Positions 51,806 to 62,900 of a stretch of DNA of 64,000 bases are shown piece by piece; positions within the stretch are counted from its first letter, which is position 1, and each line of letters begins with the position of its first letter. The notes beneath the pieces are model-generated. The model saw only the letters and a list, made by a program, of their open reading frames with translations. It was not told the DNA's origin and searched no databases. Source of the DNA: Phalacrocorax aristotelis (Eukaryota > Chordata > Aves > Suliformes > Phalacrocoracidae); contig NC_134288.1 in the NCBI RefSeq assembly GCF_949628215.1, positions 10,733,682-10,797,681 of the forward strand, read 5' to 3'. Both the position numbers and the translations under genes were made by a program.

Positions 51806-54800
51806 CTAAAGGGAAAAAAAGAGGAAGATGACAGGAGAATTATATTTGTGTGTGAGTTACCTGGTATACTTTACATGAAAAACTATAATGGCCATCTGGC
51901 CAAGGGAGTGGCTAGAAGAGATCTCACTGACATTAGTACTAATTTATGGTACCAATTGTTTCTTTAGTATGGCCAGTGAATAAAAGTATTGCTTTCAGGC
52001 TCAAAGGATATGCAACTTGCTTGTGGCTTTGATGCTGAGCTGTCCTTTAACCCCAGCAAACTCGGATCTTTGTCATTTCTTGTACTATGCCTGATTTCTC
52101 CACCTTGATTGCAGGACAGCTGTTCACTGCCTAATAATACAGGACCCTGGCCTACACTGGGATTTCTACCACTGCATAGGGCATCACTCCTACAATGACC
52201 CAGTCTTATTTTATCAGGGTTACTTAGAGCTTCACTGCTTTGTTTAAATCCTCTCCTGTCAGGGAAAAGAGTCAGGTCTGGTCCACTTGAAAGCTTTTGC
52301 AGGTAGCTGAGCTGCAACAAGCCAAACAGTCTACTCTGTATTTGGGATGGGGCCTGGATAGTCCAAGGAGCCCTCTCTCCTACAGGGAGAACTCATCTGC
52401 CAGAGTTGTGCGTGCACCTCTACTTGGAAGCTCCTGGAAACTGTTCTCAAGTGTAGTTTAGAAATATGCAGACAAATACATATCACTGCTGTTGTACTAA
52501 GACTGCCAACTGTAGGGTCAGGTTGTCCCCTTTGTTTTCCAGTAATTACTATTCTTAGTTCGGGTTTCATTCGAGTGTAACATTTTTAGATGAGCCCAAA
52601 GGTCCTCTGGGCTGTGCTCTGTACAGCTTCACAGAAGACAGATGGGGCATTACAGACACAGTGTACTTAGTCCCTGCCACTTCACGAGATTCAAAGTCCA
52701 ATTCAGTTGATGAAAGAACAATGTTTTTAAGTTCTGAGAAAAGCCGTCTCTGAATGGAAACAGAATACCTGCAGCACAAACGCAACTTAACAGGGAATAA
52801 TTTCACCTGCACAGTATAACAGGAAGATTGCAAATGTTCAGGGATCACAGGGAAAGTCTGCCAAGGCTTGTGCTTTGTTTAGGTAGCTCGGACCATGTTA
52901 GCTTGTCAAGTGTATTTGAGAGATTCATGGCCCTCCTCAATTCCAAGGCAGTCTGTGACCTAAAACCAAACCAAAAATGTAATGAAGGAACTGCCCAGAG
53001 CCAGTCAGCGCAGCTCCACAGATCACATCAGCGGGGAAGCCGGGCCAGGCAGCGTTCCTGTAACTGTGGTTCAATCTCAGTCCGAACACCGAGGTCACCA
53101 GTGCTCGTCGCAGCTGTAGCATGAGCTGAGGGCATGAGTCAAAGCTGCCACAACCTTGCCAAGTATAAAAAGCACAAAGATGCTAAATACTGCCTTGCAT
53201 GTGCCGATTACTTCTGGCTGAAAGCAATGGAGAAGGTACAAGCCACTGGACACCAAATACTCGGGTGATCAAGAAATCCTGATACATCTGTTGTTCAGAA
53301 AGCATCAAATATATTCTAACCTTCCACATACATTAACCAACTGATGCTTATAAGAGGCCTGGGAAGATCCCAAGTAGCACAATCCTCATTTTCCTGAGGC
53401 CACAAGGGTAATTAGCTGACTAAAGATTGCAAACATCAGCACCCGTATTAAAACTAGGACTTGGAGAGTTCTTATGCTCATCACTTGCTGCTGCTGGCAT
53501 GTACCTGTAGCATGCACAGCAGCTGGGGAGCGCTGGCTGGAATCCCAGTGTTGAGAAACAACAGTTCTTGAATAAAGGACTGACGCACAAACACAGGGGT
53601 CCCACAATTAGGATGCTGTCATGACAGAGAAGCCCAGACAGGCGGGGTTAGGTCAACAACTTCTGAAAACAGTTTGTAAAATAGAAACTACTGTTGAATT
53701 TAGCTTGTTGCTACTGAAACAGGTTCCTTGAAGTCATACTAGTATTCTAGACTAAAACCTGAAGTCTAGCTCCTGGTTTCAACCTTCAGTGTAAAACATA
53801 GTTGATTGCAGATTAACACAAGGTGGCCAAACACTGCAGGTGAAAATTATACTAAAAGTGGATTAAACACAGATGTTATGGCTGAAGTGTGGTGAGGTGC
53901 CTGCTGTAGCTGGAGGACCTGGGGAGAACAAGTAAAAACCTATGGATGAACTATGGAGCCGAGATTGTTTTTCACCAAGCCGTGTGAACCAAACCTGTCA
54001 AGTTTCACACGAAGGGCAGCCTGAGGCGTACTCGCTTAGTTCTCAGAAACTGGAATTTGTGCATAAATATGTGACAGCCTGTGGTAACCAGAAACTATTC
54101 TTATCACAGGAAATGCTGTTGGTCAGGAGCAACAAATGTGTTTGGTCCCCACAGTGCTACAAGCCTTCGACTGTCTATGCAATACAGATCCTCAGGTTTA
54201 TTTCATTGACAATGTTCTTAAAATAAAAGAGACTGAGTAAATGGTTTGACTCTAAGCAGACAAGCCAACAAGACACGGAAGAAAACATGTTCAGAGCAGA
54301 GGGATATGGTAGAGTCTAAGCAGTCTGCCTTTGCCTCAGCTGGCTTCTCCTTAGACTGATTTGTACCCAGATGAACAGGACTAGCTGGAAGGTAAATTGA
54401 TTTAATTTACATATTAATACAAAAGAAGAAAGTTTAGGGTGTTTGGAGGGTTTATAACATACAATGGAAGGTGGGTGGCAGTTTAAGTGAGACTAAAGAA
54501 ACTAATTGAATGTAAAGGAGGTTAAATTTCTGCCAAAGCTCAGTTTCAGGAGCTGCCAGAAGATGCCAACTTACCTCAATTTAGGATCCATCAAAGTAGT
54601 ATTAGAGTTTGGCCTTAAGCATTGAGTAAGCAGCTTTACGTGCCTGTGGGAGGGAGTGATATCCGAACAATAGTAGGAGTGGTGCATGGTGCATGCAAAT
54701 TAGTGTGAATACATTTGCTCTTCACAGTGGATTTTGGATGAGGATGGAAAGGAAGTTAATTTCTTTTTGAAATAAAGCCCAACATGTTTGTAGTTATTAA

Positions 54801-57800
54801 GATCAGTGAGTGATCAGTAAGAGAATTAAGTGAAAAATTAGCTTTTGTGCATGCAAGAAAAACTGCTGTGCTGTATCTCAGAAAATAAATTTTGTAACAG
54901 AAATAGTGAACTTTGGGGCTTCTATGTTAACAATAACTGTATTTAAAAAAAACCAAAAATGAAAACAACGAACTAACAAAAAGCCAGGAAAAGGATTTTG
55001 ACTGTAGTGAGAAACAAACTGAATTCCATGGGGAAAAAAAAAAGGGAAATAACCCCAAATTAAAAAAGAAAACCTGTTAGAAAAATGCTTTAAAGAGGGT
55101 TTTTTTAAGTAGATTTAAAAGAAAAGCTGCTAAAGACAGAAAATGGCTTTCTATAAATGAGGAATCCTTTCAGTTGTACTGCTCTTACAAAACAACGCAG
55201 GAAATCACACAGGATGCTGCTGATGAGAAGGAGGAAGTGGTTTTAAGGATGACATTGGACTCCGCAAGTGGGATGTCAGACATATCTAAGTGTATGTCTT
55301 TCAACTGGTTAATGTACTATGAACTGCTTCTGCTTTCTCTGCCTCTGCTGCCAGAGGAGCAACGCACACTACGATGAACCACTCTGGGAGCTCTGTTTGA
55401 AGCCTCTGTGCCTCATGACTAAACACCGCCAAACTGTCTTCCTGAGCTCTTGCTTCAGGGTGTTGTTACAAAACCTGTTCAGGAACTGAAACTTTTGAAG
55501 TCTTACCGAGCTGTCTGGTAAAGGCCCCACCTACTCTGAGTCCTGTTTGACTCACGACACATCATGTGGGAAGCTGGCAATGCATGAGAAGGCCTTATTA
55601 TAGAAATAGGGCAAAGTACTTGACTTCTGCAGAACTCAAGGCTGCCTTTGCCATTTTGAAGCGATTACAGTAAACAAGATAATCCATGTTTATTGAGGTC
55701 CTTCATGTGTTATTTTCCTTTCACTCTTGATGTGGTGTACAGGTTCAAAGGCACCAGCACAATACCTCTTTGCCTCAAAAGAAGTTGCATGAGGCGGTTT
55801 CTAAGAAGACTGCATGTGCACAGCCTTGCACGATTGCTGTGATAGCATGTGTGTCTACTGTAACTGCAAATTAAAACAGTTTCAGTTCTAGCTAGTCATT
55901 TGCTACAGTTTTGAATACACTTAAAAATAACTGTGCACACAAATAATGCATACGTGCAAATAAAGCACCTACAGAATTTGTGTACACATTTGTGTATATA
56001 TATAATTTGGCATACTTTCAGTGAAGGTGCCTGTGTATTTCTGCATGGAATCTGTGTCTGTGCTTCTTTTACTATATAGGTAATGTAGCTCAGGTTATTT
56101 TCAGCTAAGCTATGTAACTTTTAAGCAGTTAAGTTCAGGTCAGTAGCCACATGAAGCTGAAAAATCTTAAACTTCTGTCAGCGCCCTTAAATAAACCCAA
56201 CTCAGAGTAAAATAGTTATTCATAAGGCTCGCTCATAAATGGTTCATTAAAATGTTATATTGGTGAGCCTGTAACAAAACACAGGCTTTCACCTCTGTGC
56301 TGTTTGTTACTTGCGAACAGAAATTTAGAGGACTGACTCCACAGTACTTAATTTAATCAGAGCCAGTGCAGATCTAGCTGCCTGTTCATGTGTCTTAACT
56401 CTCCAAACTCAGTAATGCATCAATGCTGTCAAGTCCTGCTACAAAACTGAGATATATTTTCCTGCCACCTAAGCACCAGAGGGATGAGTCTCAGAGGGGA
56501 AAAAATCCCCACTCAGCTTGGCTCAAAAGGTCCTTTGCTTCAGCTGCATCTGCCCTACCTGTCCTGATGCACATGAAATGTGCTGTGTACCTGTCTTCCA
56601 AGTAAAATGTCGCTTCATTTCCCGACTTCTATCGCAAAGCAAAAAACATCTTAAGAATATTGAGGGGAAAAGCTTTTGCATCACTAAGAAAATATTATGG
56701 ACAATAATAGGAATAAACATAGTCTATATTTAGTCTATCTATAGTATAAATAAATAAATGTTTTAAATTTTTTATTTATAAAACATAATTCAATTTCAAA
56801 TCTGCTGGAAAACAAGTACCCTTGCCTAATAAACAAGGTCCACCTGCAGTTTGGCTTTTTAGTTTCAAGGTTTCTCTTTGCTGATGGAAGTGGCATTCGT
56901 GTGGGTTAAAGCTCTATAAATGGTTGCACTTTGAGGTTTAGTGCTTCTACAGTTTCTCGAGAGGAGGTCAGCGGCTGGTATTCGTGTGGTCCAAGGTAAA
57001 ACAACATTGGTTTTCATGATGGTAGAAATGAGACAACTAAGGTCCTCATTCTACACCACTCTAAATGTTATCACGGAGCCCTGGAGCAGGAAGACCTGGG
57101 GCTAAGGTTATCGCCACAGATGCCTTTCCTGAGCTAGATCCATTGCCTGGGCAGAAGAGTGGAGAGAAAGGATCGCTTCAGATGGAAAAGATGTTTGCAA
57201 ATGAAGCAAAGACGGATTTCTCCCAAAACACTGTGTCACATTTCCTAGGGTAGTGCAAAGCGCTTCCCAAGACAGTCGGGATCACTGCTGCTTCGGTGTG
57301 GATGTGGCCACGCAAGTTCGATCTGAACACAGGCTCTCAGTATGAGCATCATGGCTGTCTTGACTCCCACTGCTGGCTTTCCATCTCGGGGAAGTATCAG
57401 GGTGAAAACTTATTGGAGGCACCCTGTAAGGCCCTGGGTATTGCCTGGGTGGGTGGAGGCCCCGAGGCCTCACGATTGTGAGGCAGATTTGCCCCCACAC
57501 CTGCACAAGGCTTGATTTTCAGAAGAGCTCAGCTGCCATCTGCATGCTTGCTTTAGCAGCCAGGCTTTGAAAACAGCTCAGCTCTTTAGAGATTGAACTG
57601 TTGAAAATCTGGTCAGTTGTGTAACAAAAGGAGCTGCCACACACTAATTCATAGTCATTCGATCTCTAAGAAGAGCCACTTAGCAGATTTGGACAAGGGC
57701 TGAAGCTGATAAGGAAAGAACTCATTAAATTGGTAGAATTAGAGATCTCTTTTAGCCTTCTCCAGCCCTGTCATTTGCCCCCTGTCACTCATTCTGTTGT

Positions 57801-58328
57801 TTGTGTAACTCAGAAAGGTAGGTTTTGGGAGCAGAGATTGTGTCTTCCTACATCTTCTGCTTAAGGTTCTTTTAACATTATGTAATTACCAGTAATACAG
57901 AGAGAATAGGGAATGAGAAGAGAGCTGCAGAAATCCAATTATTGTGATGTTGCTCTTGACAGCAAAAGGTCCCTTCTATCTCAAGAATCCTTTATAGTAG
58001 GTATGTCTCCTAAATAAAACATGATAAGACTCCAAAAGAAAACCCCAGCAACGCTCTCTAGAAAAATCTCTGTAACTAACACATTGCTGGAGCCGACCAC
58101 AGGCAACCGCACAGGCCTGTCTGTTGACTCAGACAAAGCTAACTCTGCCTGAGAACAACCCCAAGAGCAGGCGTTCGGGTTCAAACACCACAAGTCTAAT
58201 TTCCCATGGACACTGAAGAAATAAGCCTGAAATATGTATATATATTTAGTTATCTTTTTCCCCAAGAAGGCCTGGTAGAAATTGCAGATTGAGGAATGCA
58301 GTCTGGTTCAAAATTGTTGGGGAATTAC
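51806..58328 (-). other. LKAAEAR1: Long intron of the LKAAEAR1-like gene
   Basis: AT-rich, 6.5 kb. Several short pieces have both an acceptor and a donor on the minus strand (54643-54575 and about 53574-53500) but encode nothing recognisable and do not help the frame. Frames at 51964-52320 and 52567-52848 are of chance length for this much DNA. Confidence 0.35.
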
Positions 58329-58413
58329 CTTCTGAATCCTGATATCCCACAGTTCTGTATCTTGGGAAAAGCCACCATGGGACCTCTCCCCACCACCAGC
58401 ATATGCTGCATAA
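58329..58413 (-). CDS. LKAAEAR1: Possible LKAAEAR1-like exon 2
   Basis: 85 nt between a CACCTGTGCAG acceptor and an AGAAG/GTAATT donor. It continues the frame of exon 1 (YAAYAGGGERSHGGFSQDTE then LWDIRIQK) and leaves in phase 0, as exon 3 requires. No homology supports it; it rests on signals and phase only. Confidence 0.25.
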
Positions 58414-58970
58414 CTGCACAGGTGACCACCATTATGTAGATGACAGATGTAAAAAGAGACAAAAAGGAAGCTCCTTTCTGGGGACGGGACCTGTCGCCCT
58501 GTTAGCAGCGTACCCAGACCATGGCACAGCAGCGCCATGCAACACCCGTCCTCACCACGCCCGCGCACCCCAGGGCGGCCGCTCTTGCTGAGATCCCTGT
58601 CAGGAGGCACGGCGCAGCCCACCGTGGCTCCCCACGCTCTGCCTTCCCCACACACAGATTTGGGGTTTCCTTTGAGGTCTAGACACAGTAACAGCATTAG
58701 CACCTTCCTGGCCAGCCCACTGTGGTGCTCGGCGAAGCATGGCTTGGGGTGTCCCCGGCCACAAAGGGGTTATTTTCTGTCAGGGTTTTCCCTTCTCTCC
58801 CCTCCTCGCTCCCCCGCTTCCCTCCTTTGCTTCAGGACAGTGCAAGGAGACCTCAGGGCCTCGAGGGCAGCAGTGTGCTGGACCGGGCGGCCTCCCTGCC
58901 CCTCACCGTGGCCTCTGTCCGACTGGCTGGCTGTGTCGGTCCCCCCCCGGTCCCCGACGGCCACTCTTAC

Positions 58971-59038
58971 CCGTCCCCCTTCCCGTCTGCGCGCCCCGCC
59001 GCGGCCTGCTCCCGCCGCCTGTGTACGGGCGCTGCCAT
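58971..59038 (-). CDS. LKAAEAR1: First coding exon of minus-strand gene at 59 kb
   Basis: ATG at 59038-59036 in a strong context (GTAGCCATGG) opens MAAPVHRRREQAAAGRADGK then GD and reaches a consensus GG/GTAAGA donor (intron from 58970). It sits just inside a CpG island with X-box sites on its 5' side. Assignment to LKAAEAR1 rests on strand, position and a vaguely similar basic N-terminus; the two ends are 7 kb from the identified exon. Confidence 0.45.
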
Positions 59039-59047
59039 GGCTACAGC

Positions 59048-59060
59048 GCTGCTAGGCAAC
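59048..59060 (-). promoter_or_regulatory. X-box (RFX site) 1
   Basis: Minus strand GTTGCCTAGCAGC is close to the inverted repeat GTTGCCATGGCAAC bound by RFX factors. It lies 10 bp from the ATG on the minus strand. Confidence 0.6.
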
Positions 59061-59065
59061 GCGGC

Positions 59066-59071
59066 CACGTG
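59066..59071. promoter_or_regulatory. CACGTG E-box
   Basis: Perfect palindrome of the USF/MYC type inside the CpG island. Confidence 0.4.
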
Positions 59072-59157
59072 ACAGCCGCTGGGCCCCCGGAGGGGCGTGG
59101 CCGTAAGGGCGTGGTTATACAAAAGAGGCGTGGTTAGAGGAGGGGGCGTGGCTCGGC

Positions 59158-59167
59158 GTTGCTAAGG
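59158..59167 (+). promoter_or_regulatory. X-box half site 2
   Basis: GTTGCTAAGG, one arm of an RFX X-box. Confidence 0.45.
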
Positions 59168-59172
59168 GGGCG

Positions 59173-59182
59173 GTTGCTAGGG
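59173..59182 (+). promoter_or_regulatory. X-box half site 3
   Basis: GTTGCTAGGG, a second half site 15 bp from the previous one and in the same orientation. Confidence 0.45.
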
Positions 59183-59239
59183 GCGCGGGGGAAATGGCGG
59201 CGAGGCTGGGGGAAATGGTGGCGGGGCTTGCCGGCCCTC

Positions 59240-59857
59240 CGTGGCGCCTGGTCAGCCAGCCCACCTCGGTGGCTACCTGGGCTGGTCTCCTGAGCTTCCC
59301 AGGAGCCTTTATCATGATCTGATCTGATAATAATGAACATTTTGGGCCTGGCCATGGCAGGCCGCATCTCAGCACTGGGCAGGCCCCAGTGTGGCGGCCC
59401 TGCTCTTTCTTGGCCCTCTGCAGCAATAATATTTCATAATTATCATTACTTTTACAGACAAACTAATTTGAAATTTTCTCATCTATTGCTCTCTCCACTG
59501 CCCTCTCATTGCCAGCAAAGATATGAGCCACTTTTTATGATTTAATTCACTGCGCACTGGAGTTTTTTAGCGAGGTTTCTGCTAGCACCTCCTGCTTGCA
59601 GGCCTGGGCTGTATTTAGTATTGGTTTCCTGCTCCGTACCCCAGCCATGGGATACTTTTATTAAGAGGCTCTGGAGCAGCGTGTCTGTGTCAGGCAGTCT
59701 TTGTGTCCCTTTGGGCAGTTCACAGGCATCTTTCCTTTTCACAGCCATTTTTCCTTTGCCAGTTGCAGTTGGAAACACATAGCTTGTCTAGCTGAAGAGT
59801 TAACGTTTTTTATGTTAGTTAAGTGGGTTTTTTATATTAGGAAAAGGTGTACAGTGA
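59240..59857. other. Flank right of the 59-kb promoter
   Basis: The short plus-strand frame from 59194 stops at about 59322 without a clear donor. No further gene evidence. Confidence 0.4.
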
Positions 59858-59912
59858 AATAATAGAATTGTTTAGGTTGGAAGAGACCTTTAAGATCATC
59901 AAGTCCAACCAT
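59858..59912 (-). mobile_element. CR1 LINE 3'-end remnant
   Basis: TTTAGGTTGGAAGAGACCTT followed by TAAGATCATCAAGTCCAACC is the well-known 3' end of avian CR1 elements, here in reverse orientation. Only about 55 bp are recognisable, so it is an old, truncated copy. CR1 is the main interspersed repeat of birds. Confidence 0.9.
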
Positions 59913-59975
59913 TAAATCTCAGTAAACAGGTACTGAAGCATGGGGCTTCATATGCCTGGTTTGTTGGTTTTTTTT

Positions 59976-59990
59976 TATTATTATTATTAT
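59976..59990 (+). repeat. TTA trinucleotide run
   Basis: Five TTA-type units after a T run, 65 bp from the CR1 remnant. Confidence 0.7.
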
Positions 59991-62900
59991 GAGAAATACT
60001 TTGAGGAACTCCATTTTTATTTCCCAGCATCTTTGATTTCTTTTGGTTGGGCATTGTCAGCCAAATAGGTATAATAAAACCATGGAAGAAAGCAAATGTA
60101 TAAGAACATGTTTTACCTGAGCAGATGCAAAATGGCACTCATTAAAGAAGCACATTTAACTGCAGCTCAGAAGTCTCCGTAAGAGCTTCCACTAGGGAAA
60201 AAGATTGCTTTGACCTTCAGAGATTGACGCAATGTGCAATGTTTATTAATAGTTTTAGCAAGAAAGTATCTATATGGGGGGATGTCTTCCCTTTTATTTG
60301 GCTGATTTTAAGAGTGCCCTTACAATTTCCTAACTTACCTACTGAATAGTGTTGATGAAAAACTCTCCTACTCTTAGGTTAATCACTTGGCTGCTGGCTT
60401 ATACTAACGTCCATCAAAAGATTTCTCTGCTGCTCTGATGATGAAAGTAGCACTGTAAAAGCTGCAAGACTCTGGACTTAATCTCATTCACTGCCTTTCC
60501 AGAAAGGGGAGGTGGCTGCGAGGCTCTCAGTAGCGGGTCTGTGTATGAGGAACGCTCTCTGAAGCATAAGGGACTTTCTTGCACTGGGCTTCACAAAAGC
60601 TATCAAAGAAAATAAGGACCCCACAGGAAAGCAGGGTGGTGAGGGGTCATTTTTAGGATAGCATAATGCTGGGAGCCTAAGGCTGACTGAGTCCTGAGGA
60701 ATAGTTTGACTCCCAGGTCCTGCTTCACCTCCCAAATATCGGGCAATCCACTGGCAGGGGTTTTAACACTCCCCATGTGTGTTGCTTCGAGCTGCTGCTA
60801 TGGCCAGTGGCAGCAGAGCTGCTGTCTGAGATGGATGTGAGTTGTGGTGCTGGGCTGTAAGGGTTGGCAGCGCTGTGCTGTGTGATGGGGCAGAGAAGTG
60901 TGAGGTGTGCCACAGCCGCTGCTTATAGTGGCGATGAGACGTCTGTGCTGTGTCGTGGTGTCTTTAATCGTTGTCTGTCACATGCACAAACAAAAATACA
61001 GCCTGAAGTTGGAGAACATGCCACTGAAATGCTGCTGTAAAGAGTGTTTCCTGGCACAGGGCTTGGGAAGGTGCCTTTCTGAAGCATCCTCTTGTTTCTC
61101 CTTGGGAGATGCTTCCTGCCCTTTAGGAGGTTTTCTATAATCAAGATTTTCAAGATCTGCTTTCATTTTTTTTCTCACAATTTGACATGGATGTTATTAC
61201 TCACACTGAGGGTCTTCCTTTGAACACCACAGGTCAAAACCATCATCAGCAATACAATCCTGTCTCTTTGCTGTGGACATGACTTTCAAGTGTAAGAGTT
61301 TCTCCATCTAAAGCAAAGATTACTTGAATTTTACCAAGGCACCCACATCTTTTTTTGACAAGACTCAGCATAACCAGGCTGTGAGGAATAAACCTGGCAG
61401 GAGAATGCCACATTCTCATGGTTTTAAAATTCACATTTAGCGAAGTGGGGCCCTGGGAAGGGTTTTTGGTGTAACTTTTCATAGGCAGTTGGAGCAGGGA
61501 TTTGGTTTTCCCCTTCCCCAGCAGCCTCTCCTCCAGTCCAAGTGAGCCTGCCAGCAGAGGGAGTGCAGCACATGGGCTCACAAAAATAGGAGCTTGCTAA
61601 AAAAACCCAAACAAACCCAAACAATTAGCAGAATGATTATGGTCTTTAGGAGAATAAACAGAATAGTCAGAAGTCAGAAGGCTTTCCCCGGCAATGAGAT
61701 CCAGCTGCAGGCTGGATGGGGAACAGGCACTGCATCTGGCAGCAATCATGTTCCTCCGGTGGGGAAGTCCCCATGGCGAGGGTGTCCCCGAGCATCACAC
61801 AGGGCACTACCGCTGGGCGGGGTGGACCCCTCTCCCTTTTTTCACCCTCCTTGGTAGATCCACTTCTGTAATTCCCCATCAGACCGCAACTGTTTTAGAT
61901 AAACCAGAATGGACCTCCCTCTCCCATGGTGCAGCATGAGAGCAAGTGAAGGGCACGAGTACAGGCAATGGGCAGGGTGATGGTCTCAGAGCTGCTGTGG
62001 TGTCATGCTTGCTCATGCTCTGGCCATGCTTCAGTTTTTGGGCAGAAGCTGGGAAGTTTGGGGCTTGCCTGCGAGCAGTGCAGTTCCGGCAGACAGTGGG
62101 CTATGCTCAGCATGGGAAGGTGGAAGTTAAACTGGCTGTCTTGAAGAGGGTGATAAATAAAGGCTAATGGGAACTGAAGGTCTCCCCTGGGACTTTATCA
62201 CCTGTGGTTTATGCTATGAATGGACTTTTCCAAAGGCTTGGGCTAGTGATCCCCGTGGGAATGTGCCTCACCTGCAACATCCCCCTCGTGCCTGGGCACG
62301 GCGGGGACTGGCATGGCTACTCTGGCTTGGGAAGCTGAGGACCTGTCCCCAGACCATCCTGCTTCCTGCTCAGATGGAGGCTCCCTGGACCCAGCTGCAG
62401 CTGGAGGGCACCCCAGCAGTGCTCGGCCTTGTTACCAGGCTGCCGGGCTCCTCGGGAGCCCAATGCTGCTGCCGTTAAGTGTAGGGAAAGCAGAGGACAT
62501 GGGATGTATGGCTGTTTTGCTTAGGGGTCAGTAGCAGCTTGTCCTGCTGAAAGCTCTGGGACTAGCTGCTCTCTGCCTGCACTCACTGGGGTTAGAGGCA
62601 GCTAAATGGTTTCACCCATATCCCTGCCAGCATCTGAGCCCTCTCCATCAAAGTTAATGCTTGTGTAGTGTCTCAAAACAGGACAAACAGCTCATCCAGA
62701 CTCTGATCCCTCACCCAGAAGGAGGGGGCAGTTTCAGTGGACTCACTTCAGCACAGCTGTGATATAGCTGTGATCTGAATCTGGCACCAAACCACTTTTA
62801 TAGCAGGTTGATCATCAGGAGGAACTCGGTGTTAGCAGGGTATTTCCATGAGAGTTCTGCAGCCCTTAAAAATCCAGCGCACTGCTTTCATTGTGGATTA

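Larger units (their letters stand above)
47658..59038 (-). pseudogene. LKAAEAR1: LKAAEAR1-like gene, apparently disrupted
   Basis: Minus strand model: 59038-58971, 58413-58329, 51805-51478, 48485-48360, 47684-47658. Human LKAAEAR1 is a small protein of unknown role, and lies on the same strand beside RGS19, inside an OPRL1 intron (memory). Matches to my memory of it: AQERARYLVF against AQRHRHLLF, LLRAAEA against VLKAAEA, LRLCY against LRLRY, AKEINHLI against AEEIALLI and GALRLE against AAIRLE, in the same order and with the same splice phase before AKEI. The third exon needs two 1-nt insertions to stay in frame (328 nt instead of 330) and has TAG after LRLCY. It is either a decaying gene or carries sequencing errors. 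Exons 1 and 2 are joined by phase only. No other function is suggested by the sequence. Confidence 0.6.
58820..59240. promoter_or_regulatory. LKAAEAR1: CpG-island promoter at 59 kb
   Basis: CpG-dense block with three RFX-like X-boxes, several CCACGCCC (KLF/SP) boxes on the minus strand and one CACGTG E-box. The minus-strand ATG exon lies on its left side. A 42-codon plus-strand frame starts at 59194 on the right side, so it may be bidirectional. X-box clusters are typical of genes for motile cilia and sperm flagella. Confidence 0.65.

Noticed and set aside
51964-52320. 118-codon minus-strand frame
   Set aside because: One or two such lengths are expected by chance in this much AT-balanced DNA; no strong donor in the needed phase.
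52567-52848. 93-codon minus-strand frame
   Set aside because: Acceptor-like start but no convincing donor and no homology.
53500-53574. 75-nt minus-strand exon-like piece, phase 0 to 0
   Set aside because: Would fit in phase but has only a moderate acceptor and no similarity; possible alternative exon, not called.
54575-54643. 69-nt minus-strand exon-like piece with good acceptor and GAG/GTAAGT donor
   Set aside because: Its phase (2 to 2) does not fit between the chosen LKAAEAR1-like exons without a further partner, and the peptide is unknown.
59194-59322. 42-codon plus-strand frame MAARLGEMVAGL...
   Set aside because: Good start context but it stops early and has no clear donor; may be the 5' end of a divergent transcript, unproven.
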